64,000 nt of DNA from Planktosalinus lacus (GTDB lineage Bacteria; Bacteroidota; Bacteroidia; Flavobacteriales; Flavobacteriaceae). Shown here in pieces: positions 16,469 through 25,355 of this stretch. Both the position numbers and the translations under genes were made by a program. Below the pieces are notes generated by a model, which worked only from the letters and a program-made list of their open reading frames with translations, was not told the DNA's origin and ran no database searches. The stretch spans positions 28,079 through 92,078 of the forward strand of contig NZ_BMGK01000010.1 of assembly GCF_014640155.1 (NCBI RefSeq), in the 5' to 3' direction. Each line of letters starts with the position of its first letter. The stretch's first letter is position 1.

Positions 16469-16867
16469 TGGTGGAGTCGGAGGGATTCGAACCCTCGTCC
16501 AAACAAGTAATACAACAGCTTTCTACACGCTTAGTTTTTTATTGGTTTTCGAGATAACACCGGAAAAAAACATCCAAAGTTATCCTTATTCCCAATTAAG
16601 TTTCGAAATCACATCAGGACCCTGTGAATTCTAGGTTTACTTTTACGATGTCTCTGGATCAATTGCCGCAAACCAAGGCCGTTGAGAGACATCCTGCTTT
16701 CCGACCTAGTCGGACGAGGCATTACCTTACTATAATTCGGGTTATGCAGCTAGGGCGTAGTTATCTTCGCCGTTTAAAAAGTCTGAACCATGAGATTTAC
16801 GAGCTATGATCCGGCGCTCGGCGTGCTTACTATTCCATTAATCTCGCTGTCAAAACCAGTCGACCCC
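16469..16867 (-). ncRNA. ssrA: Transfer-messenger RNA (tmRNA)
   Basis: The minus strand begins GGGGTCGACTGGTTTTGACAG at 16867 and ends with the tRNA-like T-arm GGTTCGAATCC and the acceptor strand CTCCACCA at 16469, 399 nt in all. The tag frame reads GGC GAA GAT AAC TAC GCC CTA GCT GCA TAA at about 16743-16772, encoding GEDNYALAA, a Bacteroidota-type tag. tmRNA rescues stalled ribosomes with SmpB. Its 3' end is the attachment site of the element and remains intact after insertion. A TATCTTTG promoter element lies at 16899-16906. Confidence 0.97.
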
Positions 16868-16898
16868 GTTGAAATAGGTTTCGCCTAAAGGCGAACTG

Positions 16899-16927
16899 CA
16901 AAGATACATTTTAAAATTATATCTTTG
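16899..16927. promoter_or_regulatory. Divergent promoters of ssrA and the dehydrogenase gene
   Basis: TATCTTTG lies on the minus strand at 16906-16899, facing ssrA, and on the plus strand at 16920-16927, facing the gene at 16965. Both fit TAnnTTTG. The two -7 elements are back to back within 30 bp, so the polymerase sites overlap. A GC-rich hairpin (TTCGCC/GGCGAA) in the ssrA leader at about 16880-16894 would be removed during 5' maturation. Confidence 0.6.
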
Positions 16928-16964
16928 CAAGACTATCAACATCAAAAAACATTCCAAAAAGCCT

Positions 16965-18167
16965 ATGAAGTTCGCACTCATTCAAGAACGTAAAAATCCG
17001 CCTGACAGACGTGTTGTTTTTTCACCTGAAAAATGTCAGGAAGTCAGTGTTCGTTTTCCCGAAGCAGAAATAATCGTGGAAAGTTCAGAAGTCAGGATTT
17101 TTCCGGATGTGGCCTATGAGGAAAAAGGAATGGAGGTCAAAAATGACGTGTCAGATTGTGATGTGATGCTGGGAGTGAAGGAAGTACCTATAGCTGCATT
17201 GATACCTCATAAGAAATACTTTTTCTTTAGCCACACCATCAAAAAGCAACCCTATAATCGCGATTTGTTGAGAGCCATTCTCGACAAGAACATTGAGCTG
17301 TATGATCACGAAACGATTGTGACAGAACATGGCCATCGTCTTATTGGGTTTGGAAGGTATGCCGGGTTAGTGGGTGCCTATAACGGTTTTAGGGCTTTGG
17401 GGTTGAGAGATCAACTTTTTACCTTACCCAAAGTAGAACATTTACCGGATCTCGATGCTGTTAAGGCCGAACTTAACAAAATTAAATTACCTGCTGTTAA
17501 AATTGTGCTAACCGGAAGGGGTAAAGTGGCTTTTGGTGCCAAAGAAATTTTAGATCACTTGGGTGTTAAAGAAGTATCGATTGGTTCTTTTTTGAACACT
17601 ACTTTTCAGGAAGCGGTCTATTGTTTTATTGATGTGATGGACTATAACAAACGCAAAGATGGAAAGCAAGGAGATAAGTATACCTTCTATAAAGATCCAT
17701 CAGTATATGAAAGTAATTTTATGCGTTTTGCCAAGACGGCCGATATGTTGATTACCGGACATTTTTATGGTACTGGAGCGCCCTTTTTGTTTACCCGTGA
17801 TGATGCCCGAAAGAGTGATTTTAAAATTAATCTGGTAGCTGATATTTCCTGTGATATTGACGGTCCTGTTGCATCGACTCTAAGGCCTTCTACCATCGCT
17901 GACCCATTTTACGGCTACGACCCACAATCTGAAACTGAAGTTGCATTTGACGCATTGGGTGCTATCACAGTAATGGCGGTTGATAATCTTCCTTGTGAAC
18001 TTCCCAAAGATGCCAGTGAGGGATTTGGCGAAATGTTTTTAGAGCATGTGATGCCGGCTTTCTTTAATGGTGATCAAAACGGTGTGTTAAAACGTGCACT
18101 TATAACAAAAGATGGCAAGCTTACAGAACGATTTAAGTATTTACAAGCTTATGTAGAGGGCAAGTAA
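16965..18167 (+). CDS. Saccharopine/alanine dehydrogenase-family NAD(P)-dependent oxidoreductase
   Basis: The 400-aa protein starts MKFALIQERKNPPDRRV, the AlaDH/PNT N-terminal entry, with FFFSHTIKKQPYNRDLL and YDHETIV, typical of lysine-forming saccharopine dehydrogenase relatives. A Rossmann segment (KIVLTGRGKVAFGAKEIL) starts near residue 177. Related flavobacterial proteins are of this type, but their substrate (saccharopine, alanine or another amino acid) is not established from sequence. It is a single-gene unit with its own TATCTTTG promoter. It is the first chromosomal gene to the right of the element. Confidence 0.85.
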   Translation: MKFALIQERKNPPDRRVVFSPEKCQEVSVRFPEAEIIVESSEVRIFPDVAYEEKGMEVKNDVSDCDVMLGVKEVPIAALIPHKKYFFFSHTIKKQPYNRDLLRAILDKNIELYDHETIVTEHGHRLIGFGRYAGLVGAYNGFRALGLRDQLFTLPKVEHLPDLDAVKAELNKIKLPAVKIVLTGRGKVAFGAKEILDHLGVKEVSIGSFLNTTFQEAVYCFIDVMDYNKRKDGKQGDKYTFYKDPSVYESNFMRFAKTADMLITGHFYGTGAPFLFTRDDARKSDFKINLVADISCDIDGPVASTLRPSTIADPFYGYDPQSETEVAFDALGAITVMAVDNLPCELPKDASEGFGEMFLEHVMPAFFNGDQNGVLKRALITKDGKLTERFKYLQAYVEGK

Positions 18168-18310
18168 GCAACCAGTGCTCTTTTTCAAAAGGGGAAAAAC
18201 ACCCTTGTCTAATTCAGGGGAAAACACCCTTGATTGATATACCTTAATAATAGCATCTTTACACCAGCTTTATTAATTGGGGAGTTAATAAAAGCGGCTT
18301 TTATTTTAAA

Positions 18311-18344
18311 AGGTTGTGATTCTGTATCGCAACCTTTTTTTTGT
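18311..18344 (+). terminator. Rho-independent terminator
   Basis: AAGGTTGTGAT pairs with ATCGCAACCTT (one G-U pair) around a 5-base loop and is followed by a T run. It ends the dehydrogenase transcript. The rest of 18168-18414 holds a direct repeat of AAAACACCCTTG (about 18195 and 18222) and no gene. Confidence 0.85.
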
Positions 18345-18414
18345 TTTACAATTGACGTGATCCTCTAAAAATCAGTATATTTATATTTCCAAACTAACTA
18401 AAAATATATTATAT

Positions 18415-20049
18415 ATGAAATTAAAATTACTTTTGATCGTCCTGTTCATTCAGTTTTCAGTTTTTTCACAATGGGTTGAAGACACTTCACAAAACACTTT
18501 GGTTGCTGATGCTTTATCTTCAGATTGTCAAACGATTGGTCTGGATAACGGTCATACCTATGTTGTTTTCTGGAAAAATGTTTCCGCTCCCGAAAATTAT
18601 GAATTACGAGTCCAACAAATAGATGTGGATGGAAATTTGCTTTTTGGCCCGGAAGGATTGTTGGTTAACAGCAATTTACCAATGAGTACTTTTACTGTTT
18701 TAATGTCACTCTCTGTAGATTTTAACGGCAATTTATTTATTGGCTATACATCTACATCAACTTTTGAGGGGTATGTAAGTGCCATCAATCCTTCGGGAGA
18801 TTACCTTTGGGGTTCCACCGGTGTCAATTTAGGTGAGGCTGTGGATGTAAAAATGTTACCAATGGCCGATGATACTATTGTGGTAAGCTGGATTGGAGAC
18901 GACAATCAAGGTTTTTTTAATAAGTTTTCTCCAACAGGCACAGCACTCTGGGCGGAAGACAAAATTATTGAGCCTTTAAATGGCACCAACTTTACGAATG
19001 CCGGTGAAATGGCTGAACTGGGAGATGGTAGTTTTGTTATTATATTTCATGATCGTATGAGTTCTTCACCAAGCTCGTTCTTGTATGCACAGCGTTATGA
19101 TGCATCGGGGGAAGCTTTGTGGACAGATCCAGTTCAGATTTCCAATCAAACCACCACTTCATTCAGGCGTTATGGTCCTTTGCTTGTCTATGGCAATGAT
19201 GTAGTTATTGGTTATTATGGTTCTACCGGTAATCGGTTTGATTCTTTTTTACAACGCATTGAAGAAGATGGTACATTGCCCTGGGGTATCAACGGAAGTG
19301 ACTTTGACACTTCCAATGATTTTTACGAAATGGAAACTTCAATTCAGGCAGGGGCCGGAGGTATTTATTCTGTTTGCCGTTATACAGACAGCAACCAGTC
19401 AATTAGTGGTACCTATATTCAAAAATTTGATCCTGTTACCGGCGCCCGTTTGTTTACAGATAGTGCCAAACAAGTGTTTGCTATTTCTTCAGATGATCAA
19501 TCACCAAGGGGTGCTTTACAAATGATGAGTGTGAATTCAACGCCGCTCTTTTTAATCAATTTGGGTACTGACAACGGAGCTTTTCCAACAGAACTGCACG
19601 CTGTGTATCTGGATGAAAACGGAGATTTTGCATGGCCTGAACAAACCCGACCAGTCGCCACCCATCAAGCCTCCAAAGGTCGAATAGCCCTGACTAAAAA
19701 TGTACTAGATCAAAGTGTAGCTGTGTTTGTAGAAGAGCGGGCTTCTACAGGAAATGAGCCACGTATTTATGCTCAAAATATTAAGGATGAAAGTTTAGGA
19801 CTAGCCGAAATTGAAAAAAAAGGAATCTCTTTTTATCCCAACCCTGCAGAAAATCAATTGCACATTGTATCTACATTCAGGGTTACCGGAATTGAGGTGT
19901 TTGATTTAAAAGGAGCGCGGGTAACGTCTGAATCACGTATTGATCAAGAACGAGTACTTCTGAACACTTCTAGTTTAAATAACGGGGTGTATCTGGTAAG
20001 GGTGACCGGAGATCAGACTATTTCCACTTTTAAGTTTGTTAAGAAATAA
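18415..20049 (+). CDS. Secreted protein with type IX secretion sorting domain
   Basis: The protein has 544 aa. A signal peptide (MKLKLLLIVLFIQFSVFSQ) is followed by a repetitive beta-rich region with WG/W-x-x-D segments (YLWGSTGVN, ALWAEDKI, ALWTDPVQ), which suggests a propeller-like or beta-sheet repeat fold with no visible catalytic motif. The last 75 residues form a type A sorting domain: FYPNPAENQLHI, then the terminal VYLVRVTGDQTISTFKFVKK. It should be exported through Sec, then the PorSS/T9SS, and anchored or released at the cell surface. Its own function is unknown. Confidence 0.9.
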   Translation: MKLKLLLIVLFIQFSVFSQWVEDTSQNTLVADALSSDCQTIGLDNGHTYVVFWKNVSAPENYELRVQQIDVDGNLLFGPEGLLVNSNLPMSTFTVLMSLSVDFNGNLFIGYTSTSTFEGYVSAINPSGDYLWGSTGVNLGEAVDVKMLPMADDTIVVSWIGDDNQGFFNKFSPTGTALWAEDKIIEPLNGTNFTNAGEMAELGDGSFVIIFHDRMSSSPSSFLYAQRYDASGEALWTDPVQISNQTTTSFRRYGPLLVYGNDVVIGYYGSTGNRFDSFLQRIEEDGTLPWGINGSDFDTSNDFYEMETSIQAGAGGIYSVCRYTDSNQSISGTYIQKFDPVTGARLFTDSAKQVFAISSDDQSPRGALQMMSVNSTPLFLINLGTDNGAFPTELHAVYLDENGDFAWPEQTRPVATHQASKGRIALTKNVLDQSVAVFVEERASTGNEPRIYAQNIKDESLGLAEIEKKGISFYPNPAENQLHIVSTFRVTGIEVFDLKGARVTSESRIDQERVLLNTSSLNNGVYLVRVTGDQTISTFKFVKK

Positions 20050-20052
20050 TAT

Positions 20053-20190
20053 TTAATTATCCTTTTTCTTGTCGTTGTTCATCATTAAATAAACACCGGC
20101 AATCAAGCCTATAATTACAAGCCCAAAAATAATGGTCATGATGAAAGCGCCGTTTTCCCAAGAGTAAAGAGGTATGGTTAATTGTTCCAT
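20053..20190 (-). CDS. Small single-pass membrane protein (45 aa)
   Basis: A minus-strand frame runs from ATG 20190 to TAA 20053. The product begins MEQLTIPLYSWENGAF, has one hydrophobic helix (IMTIIFGLVIIGLIAGVYLMM) and ends in a charged tail, NNDKKKDN. The helix flanked by an acidic side and a Lys-rich tail argues for a real inner-membrane microprotein. I do not know the family. It is convergent with the T9SS cargo gene. Confidence 0.65.
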   Translation of the reverse strand: MEQLTIPLYSWENGAFIMTIIFGLVIIGLIAGVYLMMNNDKKKDN

Positions 20191-20280
20191 AGGTTATTGA
20201 TTTTTGAAAAACGAAATTAATTTGATTAAAGAAAACTAAAAATGATAATTGTCAGTAAAGACTAAAATCATCAGAATTTT

Positions 20281-22239
20281 TTAAAACAACTTTTTTAATA
20301 CAATAGGTGAATTGTTTTGTATTTGAACAACATGGTTAAAAAAGCTTTTAAGTCCATCATATGATTGGGGATCAAAATGATATTGATTGATATTCATAGA
20401 AAATCTCAAATGAATAATTCCATTGTTTTCTGAGTAGGTAACTAAAGCCTCCCCCATATTGTTTGGCATTTGTATTGACTTATTCTCGGGGAGCTCTTCA
20501 AACGTATATTTTTCGTTGAGATTTAATGACAATAAATAGGAATAGGTTCTGGGGTGTCCAAAATCAACAGCGTAATGGCGATTATTTAATTGAAATGGAT
20601 TCTTTTCAAACGATTTGAATAGAAAAGGGTCAAAAATTAGATTTTCAGCCTCTTTTTCTGTGAATGTAAATTCAAAATCTTCACTTATAGGCTTATCAAT
20701 ATCCTGTTGATCTTTTATCTTGTATGTAGCAATTTCTAAATTTGAATATCCTGCCTCTTTTTGTCTTAAATAACCCTCTTTATTGGTTTCAGAAATTTGT
20801 CTTCTTTTAGAAATTGCGTTGTAACCTTTATTGGTTTCCCGTAGTTTGCCTATAAAGTTATAATTTTCATCAACTTCAATTTGAATGTTCACATGGTTTA
20901 CATTTTGATTATTTGGATGAACAGGTTCCCAATAACTACCCTCTTTAAAATCCATCACTCTTACCTGATAATTTAAACATTTAAAAGGGATTGTTCCAAA
21001 GGGTATATATTTATCTGTTGCATCCAATAAAAAGGTTTCACCATTAATTTTTAGATGTGCAACTAAATAATTAAAGTCTGAAATCACAGCAAATTCTTTG
21101 GTTGGGATTCCGTTATTTCTAGTGGATAGCAATCCAATTTCAGCATCAAGATCCTCAGCTTGAAGTGCGTTTATAAGTGCAAGGTTAATTTCTGCAGCAC
21201 TTCCAACTTTTTCATTAAATGCTTTTTTTACATCCGCTTCGCTAAAGAGTGCTGTACTATTGTTCCAGGTAAAGTGATTTTGGATATAGCTGTAAATGCT
21301 CTTGGCTTTTTCTAAAGGGTCATTAATGTTAGAAATAGATTCCGGTAATTGTCTGCTAAGAAAATTGTTTTTACGGGTTTGAAGGCCAATATTTTTATCT
21401 TTTTTAAATTCCCTATCCACTGTTTTCCAGTTTTTAGTGTACATGTGTTTATTACCTCTTTGGTCAATAGCTTGCTTTAGCTGAAAATCCAATCGATTGA
21501 GATAATTCATTTTGGAAAGCATAAAATCCTCCTCAATAAATGCGGGAATGTCAGACATTGCATATGTTAAAATTTCGCAATCTGCCAGATTACCTTTTAC
21601 CGGCTCAAAACAGTTCTTTTTGATTTCAGAATGGTTTACATCGAGTCCTTTATCACCAATTAATGTACGGTTATAATGATAAAAACCTGGAATTTCAGCT
21701 TTGAACTCACTGTAAACCGTTGGAAAATTGTTTTGGAAACTCCAACCCTCAAGATTGAAAATAAATGGAGATGTAACTGTGTATTCATATTCCAGAACAC
21801 TTCCATTCTGCACATTGGGGAAAGCAAACGTTATTTCACTAAGCCGGCCGTTTACCCTGTTGTTAAAAATATCCTTCTGCTGGAGATAATCACTGCCATT
21901 TTTGTTGGTGGTTACTGCTTTTAATGCAATTAAACTTTCACTTTCCTTACTATTGTTGTAAAGGGGTATAGCTATATTAGCTAAATTTTTGGCATCTTCT
22001 TGGAGAACCTTTAATTTTCGGTACACTTTTTTTACTAAGACAATTTTGTAATCAACCACTTCAAATGTATAATTTCCGGTTTCAAAAAGGACTACTGCTT
22101 TTGCCAGTGTATCTTTAGGGTATGCGTTCATATTAACCTCAGGTAGAGATGGTTTCCCAAATTCATGTATTATTCCCGGTTGAGCAAAAGATTCTAGGGT
22201 AAAAAGGAGGACAGAAGTAAAAAATAATATTCTCAGCAC
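20281..22239 (-). CDS. DUF3857 / transglutaminase-like secreted protein
   Basis: The protein has 652 aa with a signal peptide (MLRILFFTSVLLFTLESFAQ). The N-terminal half matches DUF3857 (LEYEYTVTSPFIF, FPTVYSEFKAEIPGF). A transglutaminase-like core follows (SIYSYIQNHFTWN) and a DUF3858-type C-terminal beta domain ends it. The usual catalytic Cys position reads KVGSAAEINLALINAL where active family members have GxCxE/D, so the Cys appears replaced by Ala and the enzyme may be inactive. It is 4 bp downstream of kdsA, in one transcript. The role is unknown, probably periplasmic. Confidence 0.85.
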   Translation of the reverse strand: MLRILFFTSVLLFTLESFAQPGIIHEFGKPSLPEVNMNAYPKDTLAKAVVLFETGNYTFEVVDYKIVLVKKVYRKLKVLQEDAKNLANIAIPLYNNSKESESLIALKAVTTNKNGSDYLQQKDIFNNRVNGRLSEITFAFPNVQNGSVLEYEYTVTSPFIFNLEGWSFQNNFPTVYSEFKAEIPGFYHYNRTLIGDKGLDVNHSEIKKNCFEPVKGNLADCEILTYAMSDIPAFIEEDFMLSKMNYLNRLDFQLKQAIDQRGNKHMYTKNWKTVDREFKKDKNIGLQTRKNNFLSRQLPESISNINDPLEKAKSIYSYIQNHFTWNNSTALFSEADVKKAFNEKVGSAAEINLALINALQAEDLDAEIGLLSTRNNGIPTKEFAVISDFNYLVAHLKINGETFLLDATDKYIPFGTIPFKCLNYQVRVMDFKEGSYWEPVHPNNQNVNHVNIQIEVDENYNFIGKLRETNKGYNAISKRRQISETNKEGYLRQKEAGYSNLEIATYKIKDQQDIDKPISEDFEFTFTEKEAENLIFDPFLFKSFEKNPFQLNNRHYAVDFGHPRTYSYLLSLNLNEKYTFEELPENKSIQMPNNMGEALVTYSENNGIIHLRFSMNINQYHFDPQSYDGLKSFFNHVVQIQNNSPIVLKKLF

Positions 22240-22243
22240 TTTT

Positions 22244-23062
22244 TTATAATTTAATGATGGTTTTTCTAATGGCGGTCAAATCAGTTAATAATTTTTCCAA
22301 ATATTTTAAATCAAGCATATTGGCGCCGTCACTTTTTGCATTGGCCGGGTCAAAGTGAGTTTCGATAAAAATACCGTCCACTCCTGTAGCGATACCGGCC
22401 CTGGCAATGGTGGCAATCATATCAGGTCTTCCCCCCGTCACGCCACTACTTTGGTTGGGTTGTTGCAGGCTGTGAGTTACATCCAGCACAGTGGGCGCGA
22501 ACTCCCGCATTGTGGGTATGCCTCTGAAATCCACAATCATATCCTGATAGCCAAACATAGTGCCTCGATCAGTCACCATCACTTGTGGGTTGCCACAATC
22601 GGTTACTTTAGTGACAGCATGTTTCATACTTTCAGGACTCATAAACTGGCCTTTTTTGAGGTTGACTACTTTACCGGTATTAGCTGCAGCAACAACCAAA
22701 TCAGTCTGTCTTACCAGAAACGCAGGGATTTGTAATACGTCTACATATTCAGCAGCCATAGCTGCATCACTCACTTCGTGAATGTCTGTCACTGTGGGGA
22801 CATCAAAAGTTTCAGAGACTTTTCTGAGAATTTTTAATGCTTTTTCATCGCCAATGCCTGTAAAGCTATCAATTCGGCTTCGGTTTGCTTTTTTAAAGCT
22901 TCCTTTAAAGATATAAGGGATTTCAAGTGAGTCGGTAATTTTTACTACCTGCTCGGCGATGCGCAAAGCCATATCTTCCCCTTCAATGGCGCAAGGCCCT
23001 GCGAGTAAAAAGAAGTTGTTGGAATGGGTGTGTTTTATTTTTGGGATTATTTGGAGGTTCAT
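22244..23062 (-). CDS. kdsA: 3-deoxy-8-phosphooctulonate synthase (KDO-8-P synthase)
   Basis: The product has 272 aa from Met at 23062 (MNLQIIPKIKHTHSN); an ATG 21 bp upstream is less likely. Family landmarks are FFLLAGPCAIEGEDMALRIA, IFKGSFKKANRSRIDSFTG, VTDIHE and QIPAFLVRQTDL, with the late IETHFDPANAKSDG. It condenses PEP with arabinose-5-phosphate to form KDO-8-P for lipopolysaccharide core synthesis, in the cytoplasm. It shares a minus-strand transcript with the DUF3857 gene. Confidence 0.97.
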   Translation of the reverse strand: MNLQIIPKIKHTHSNNFFLLAGPCAIEGEDMALRIAEQVVKITDSLEIPYIFKGSFKKANRSRIDSFTGIGDEKALKILRKVSETFDVPTVTDIHEVSDAAMAAEYVDVLQIPAFLVRQTDLVVAAANTGKVVNLKKGQFMSPESMKHAVTKVTDCGNPQVMVTDRGTMFGYQDMIVDFRGIPTMREFAPTVLDVTHSLQQPNQSSGVTGGRPDMIATIARAGIATGVDGIFIETHFDPANAKSDGANMLDLKYLEKLLTDLTAIRKTIIKL

Positions 23063-23182
23063 ATAATTAAAATTAGACAACAAAGTTAATCAAATTTAGA
23101 AGGAATACTCATTTGCTTTACCCATTAAAAATTTAACAGGCTGTATTTTAAATCTTCACGTTAAATCTATTAAAATAAAACG

Positions 23183-23190
23183 TACCTTTG
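23183..23190 (+). promoter_or_regulatory. Promoter -7 element of typA (TACCTTTG)
   Basis: TACCTTTG at 23183-23190 fits TAnnTTTG and is followed by CACGC. Transcription would start near 23196. That excludes the ATG at 23188 and supports ATG 23215 as the typA start. Confidence 0.65.
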
Positions 23191-23214
23191 CACGCTCAAA
23201 AAGAAGCCCTTTTT

Positions 23215-25014
23215 ATGACTAAAGTTAAAAACATCGCCATTATTGCACACGTTGACCACGGTAAGACCACCTTGGTTGACAAAATTATGTATCACTGTAA
23301 CCTGTTTCGCAGCAACGAAAACACCGGTGATCTCATTCTTGACAATAATGATTTAGAACGTGAACGTGGTATTACCATCACTTCAAAAAATGTCTCTGTA
23401 GTTTACAAAGACACAAAAATTAATATCATTGATACCCCCGGTCACGCCGATTTTGGTGGTGAAGTAGAACGGGTACTGAATATGGCAGACGGTGTTTTAC
23501 TTTTAGTAGATGCCTTCGAAGGCCCTATGCCTCAAACACGTTTTGTGTTGCAAAAAGCACTAGATTTAGGCTTGAAACCTTGTGTGGTTATTAATAAAGT
23601 AGACAAAGAAAACTGTACTCCCGAGGAAGTACACGAAGCGGTTTTTGACTTGATGTTTGAATTGGGTGCAGAAGAGTGGCAGCTAGACTTTCCTTCAGTA
23701 TATGGTTCTGCTAAAAATAACTGGATGAGTGAAGACTGGAAAAAGCCCACTCAAAACATCGAACCTTTACTGGATATGGTGATTGAACACATTCCTTCTC
23801 CAAAAATTGAAGAAGGTACCGTCCAGATGCTAATCACTTCACTGGATTTCTCTTCATTTACCGGAAGAATTGCCATTGGTCGTTTGCAACGAGGTACATT
23901 GAAAGAAGGAATGCCAATTTCTCTGGTAAAAAGAGATGGAAGTATAGTTAAATCAAGAATAAAAGAATTACACACTTTTGAAGGGCTTGGAAGAAAGAAA
24001 GTAACCGAAGTTTTTGCAGGAGATATCTGTGCCTTAGTGGGCCTGGAAAATTTTGATATTGGTGATACAGTAGCCGATTTTGAAAATCCTGAAGGATTGA
24101 AAACCATTGCTATTGATGAACCCACCATGAGTATGTTGTTTACGATCAACGACTCTCCCTTCTTTGGAAAAGACGGTAAATATGTGACATCAAGACACAT
24201 CAAAGAGCGTTTGGAACGCGAATTGGAAAAAAACCTGGCTTTGCGCATGCAACCTACAGACAGTGCCGATAAGTTTATGGTATTTGGCCGTGGGGTTTTA
24301 CACCTTTCGGTTTTAATTGAAACCATGCGCCGTGAAGGATATGAAGTTCAAATAGGGCAGCCACAGGTAATCATCAAGGAAATTGACGGTGTTAAATGTG
24401 AGCCGGTAGAAGAGCTAACCATCGATTTACCCGAAGATGTATCAGGACGAGCCATCGATATGGTAACAATCAGAAAGGGGGAAATGCTTAGTATGGAAGG
24501 TAAAGGCGAACGTATGGTTTGTAAGTTTCAGATTCCTTCCAGAGGTATTATTGGGTTGAGAAATCAGCTCTTAACTGCTACTGCAGGTGAAGCCATTATG
24601 ACCCATCGCTTTTTAGAATACCAACCGTTTAAAGGGGGTATTCCGGAGCGTCAAAACGGTTCGTTGATCTCCATGGAAAATGGAAAAGCGATTCCTTATT
24701 CAATTGATAAATTACAAGATCGCGGTAAGTTTTTTGTTGACCCGGGAGAAGAAATTTATGAAGGTCAGGTGATTGGTGAAAACTCTCGTGGTGACGATAT
24801 GGTGATTAATATTACCAAAACTAAAAAACTTTCAAACGTGCGATCTTCAGGGGCAGATGATAAGGCAAAAATAGTGCCTGCTATCAAGTTTTCACTGGAA
24901 GAAGCCCTGGAATATATTCAAAAGGATGAATATGTTGAAGTTACTCCTAAAAACATCCGTTTGCGAAAAATTTACTTAAAAGAAGTAGATCGCAAGCGTT
25001 ATAAAATTGAATAG
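23215..25014 (+). CDS. typA: Translational GTPase TypA/BipA
   Basis: From ATG 23215 the product has 599 aa, the normal TypA length. G1 is AHVDHGKTTL, G2 lies in RGITITSKN, G3 is DTPGHADF, G4 is NKVDKE and G5 is SAKN. EF-G-like domains III and V and the TypA C-terminal domain follow (RQNGSLISMENGKAIPYSID). It binds ribosomes and assists assembly and translation under stress and at low temperature. The start is chosen because the promoter -7 element overlaps the upstream ATG. A terminator follows at 25032-25071. Confidence 0.97.
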   Translation: MTKVKNIAIIAHVDHGKTTLVDKIMYHCNLFRSNENTGDLILDNNDLERERGITITSKNVSVVYKDTKINIIDTPGHADFGGEVERVLNMADGVLLLVDAFEGPMPQTRFVLQKALDLGLKPCVVINKVDKENCTPEEVHEAVFDLMFELGAEEWQLDFPSVYGSAKNNWMSEDWKKPTQNIEPLLDMVIEHIPSPKIEEGTVQMLITSLDFSSFTGRIAIGRLQRGTLKEGMPISLVKRDGSIVKSRIKELHTFEGLGRKKVTEVFAGDICALVGLENFDIGDTVADFENPEGLKTIAIDEPTMSMLFTINDSPFFGKDGKYVTSRHIKERLERELEKNLALRMQPTDSADKFMVFGRGVLHLSVLIETMRREGYEVQIGQPQVIIKEIDGVKCEPVEELTIDLPEDVSGRAIDMVTIRKGEMLSMEGKGERMVCKFQIPSRGIIGLRNQLLTATAGEAIMTHRFLEYQPFKGGIPERQNGSLISMENGKAIPYSIDKLQDRGKFFVDPGEEIYEGQVIGENSRGDDMVINITKTKKLSNVRSSGADDKAKIVPAIKFSLEEALEYIQKDEYVEVTPKNIRLRKIYLKEVDRKRYKIE

Positions 25015-25031
25015 AGTTTAAAAATTAACTA

Positions 25032-25071
25032 AACACCTTTTTTGTATCAAAGCATCAAAGGTGTTTTTTTT
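25032..25071 (+). terminator. Terminator after typA
   Basis: AAACACCTTT pairs with AAAGGTGTTT across a 16-base loop and is followed by T residues. Confidence 0.75.
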
Positions 25072-25079
25072 GTTTTATT

Positions 25080-25313
25080 ATGGAAAACGATTTTTTTTCA
25101 AACACCGAACTCATTGGTTATTTGGCTTCTTTGTTGTTGATCATCTCTTTTTTGATGCGCAATATCAAGACACTTCGGCTTATTAATTCACTGGGTTGTA
25201 TTGCATTTATCGTCTATGGATTTATGCTACAGACTTCCTGGCCCATCATCATTACCAATGCGTTTATTGTTGGGGCAAATATTTACTATTTGTTTATTAA
25301 AAGGGCATTATAA
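25080..25313 (+). CDS. Small three-helix membrane protein (YgjV/PQ-loop-like)
   Basis: The protein has 77 aa and three membrane segments: ELIGYLASLLLIISFLM, LINSLGCIAFIVYGFML and WPIIITNAFIVGANIYYLFI. The pattern of GYLAS...F..RN.KTLR.IN...C resembles YgjV-type proteins, which belong to the wider PQ-loop/SWEET group of half-transporters. Substrate is unknown. It follows the typA terminator closely and may be read at a low level with it. Confidence 0.65.
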   Translation: MENDFFSNTELIGYLASLLLIISFLMRNIKTLRLINSLGCIAFIVYGFMLQTSWPIIITNAFIVGANIYYLFIKRAL

Positions 25314-25355
25314 AAAACAAGGGCATTACTACTTGGATTCTGAAGTCCTAATCAA

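Larger units (their letters stand above)
906..16490. mobile_element. Integrative element inserted in the 3' end of ssrA
   Basis: The 21 bases at 906-926 are repeated exactly at 16470-16490, where they form the 3' acceptor/T-arm end of tmRNA. A tyrosine integrase gene begins 147 bp inside the left repeat. Between the repeats lie integrase, an excisionase-like protein and an SF3-type helicase, then cargo made largely of defence-type genes. No relaxase, type IV secretion, capsid or terminase genes are visible. The size (15.6 kb), the ssrA site and the int/xis/helicase set fit a phage satellite or a mobilisable genomic island. The boundary is seen in the sequence; the mode of transfer is inference. 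Confidence 0.9.

Noticed and set aside
16624..16809. 61-aa open frame inside ssrA
   Set aside because: It lies wholly within tmRNA on the opposite strand.
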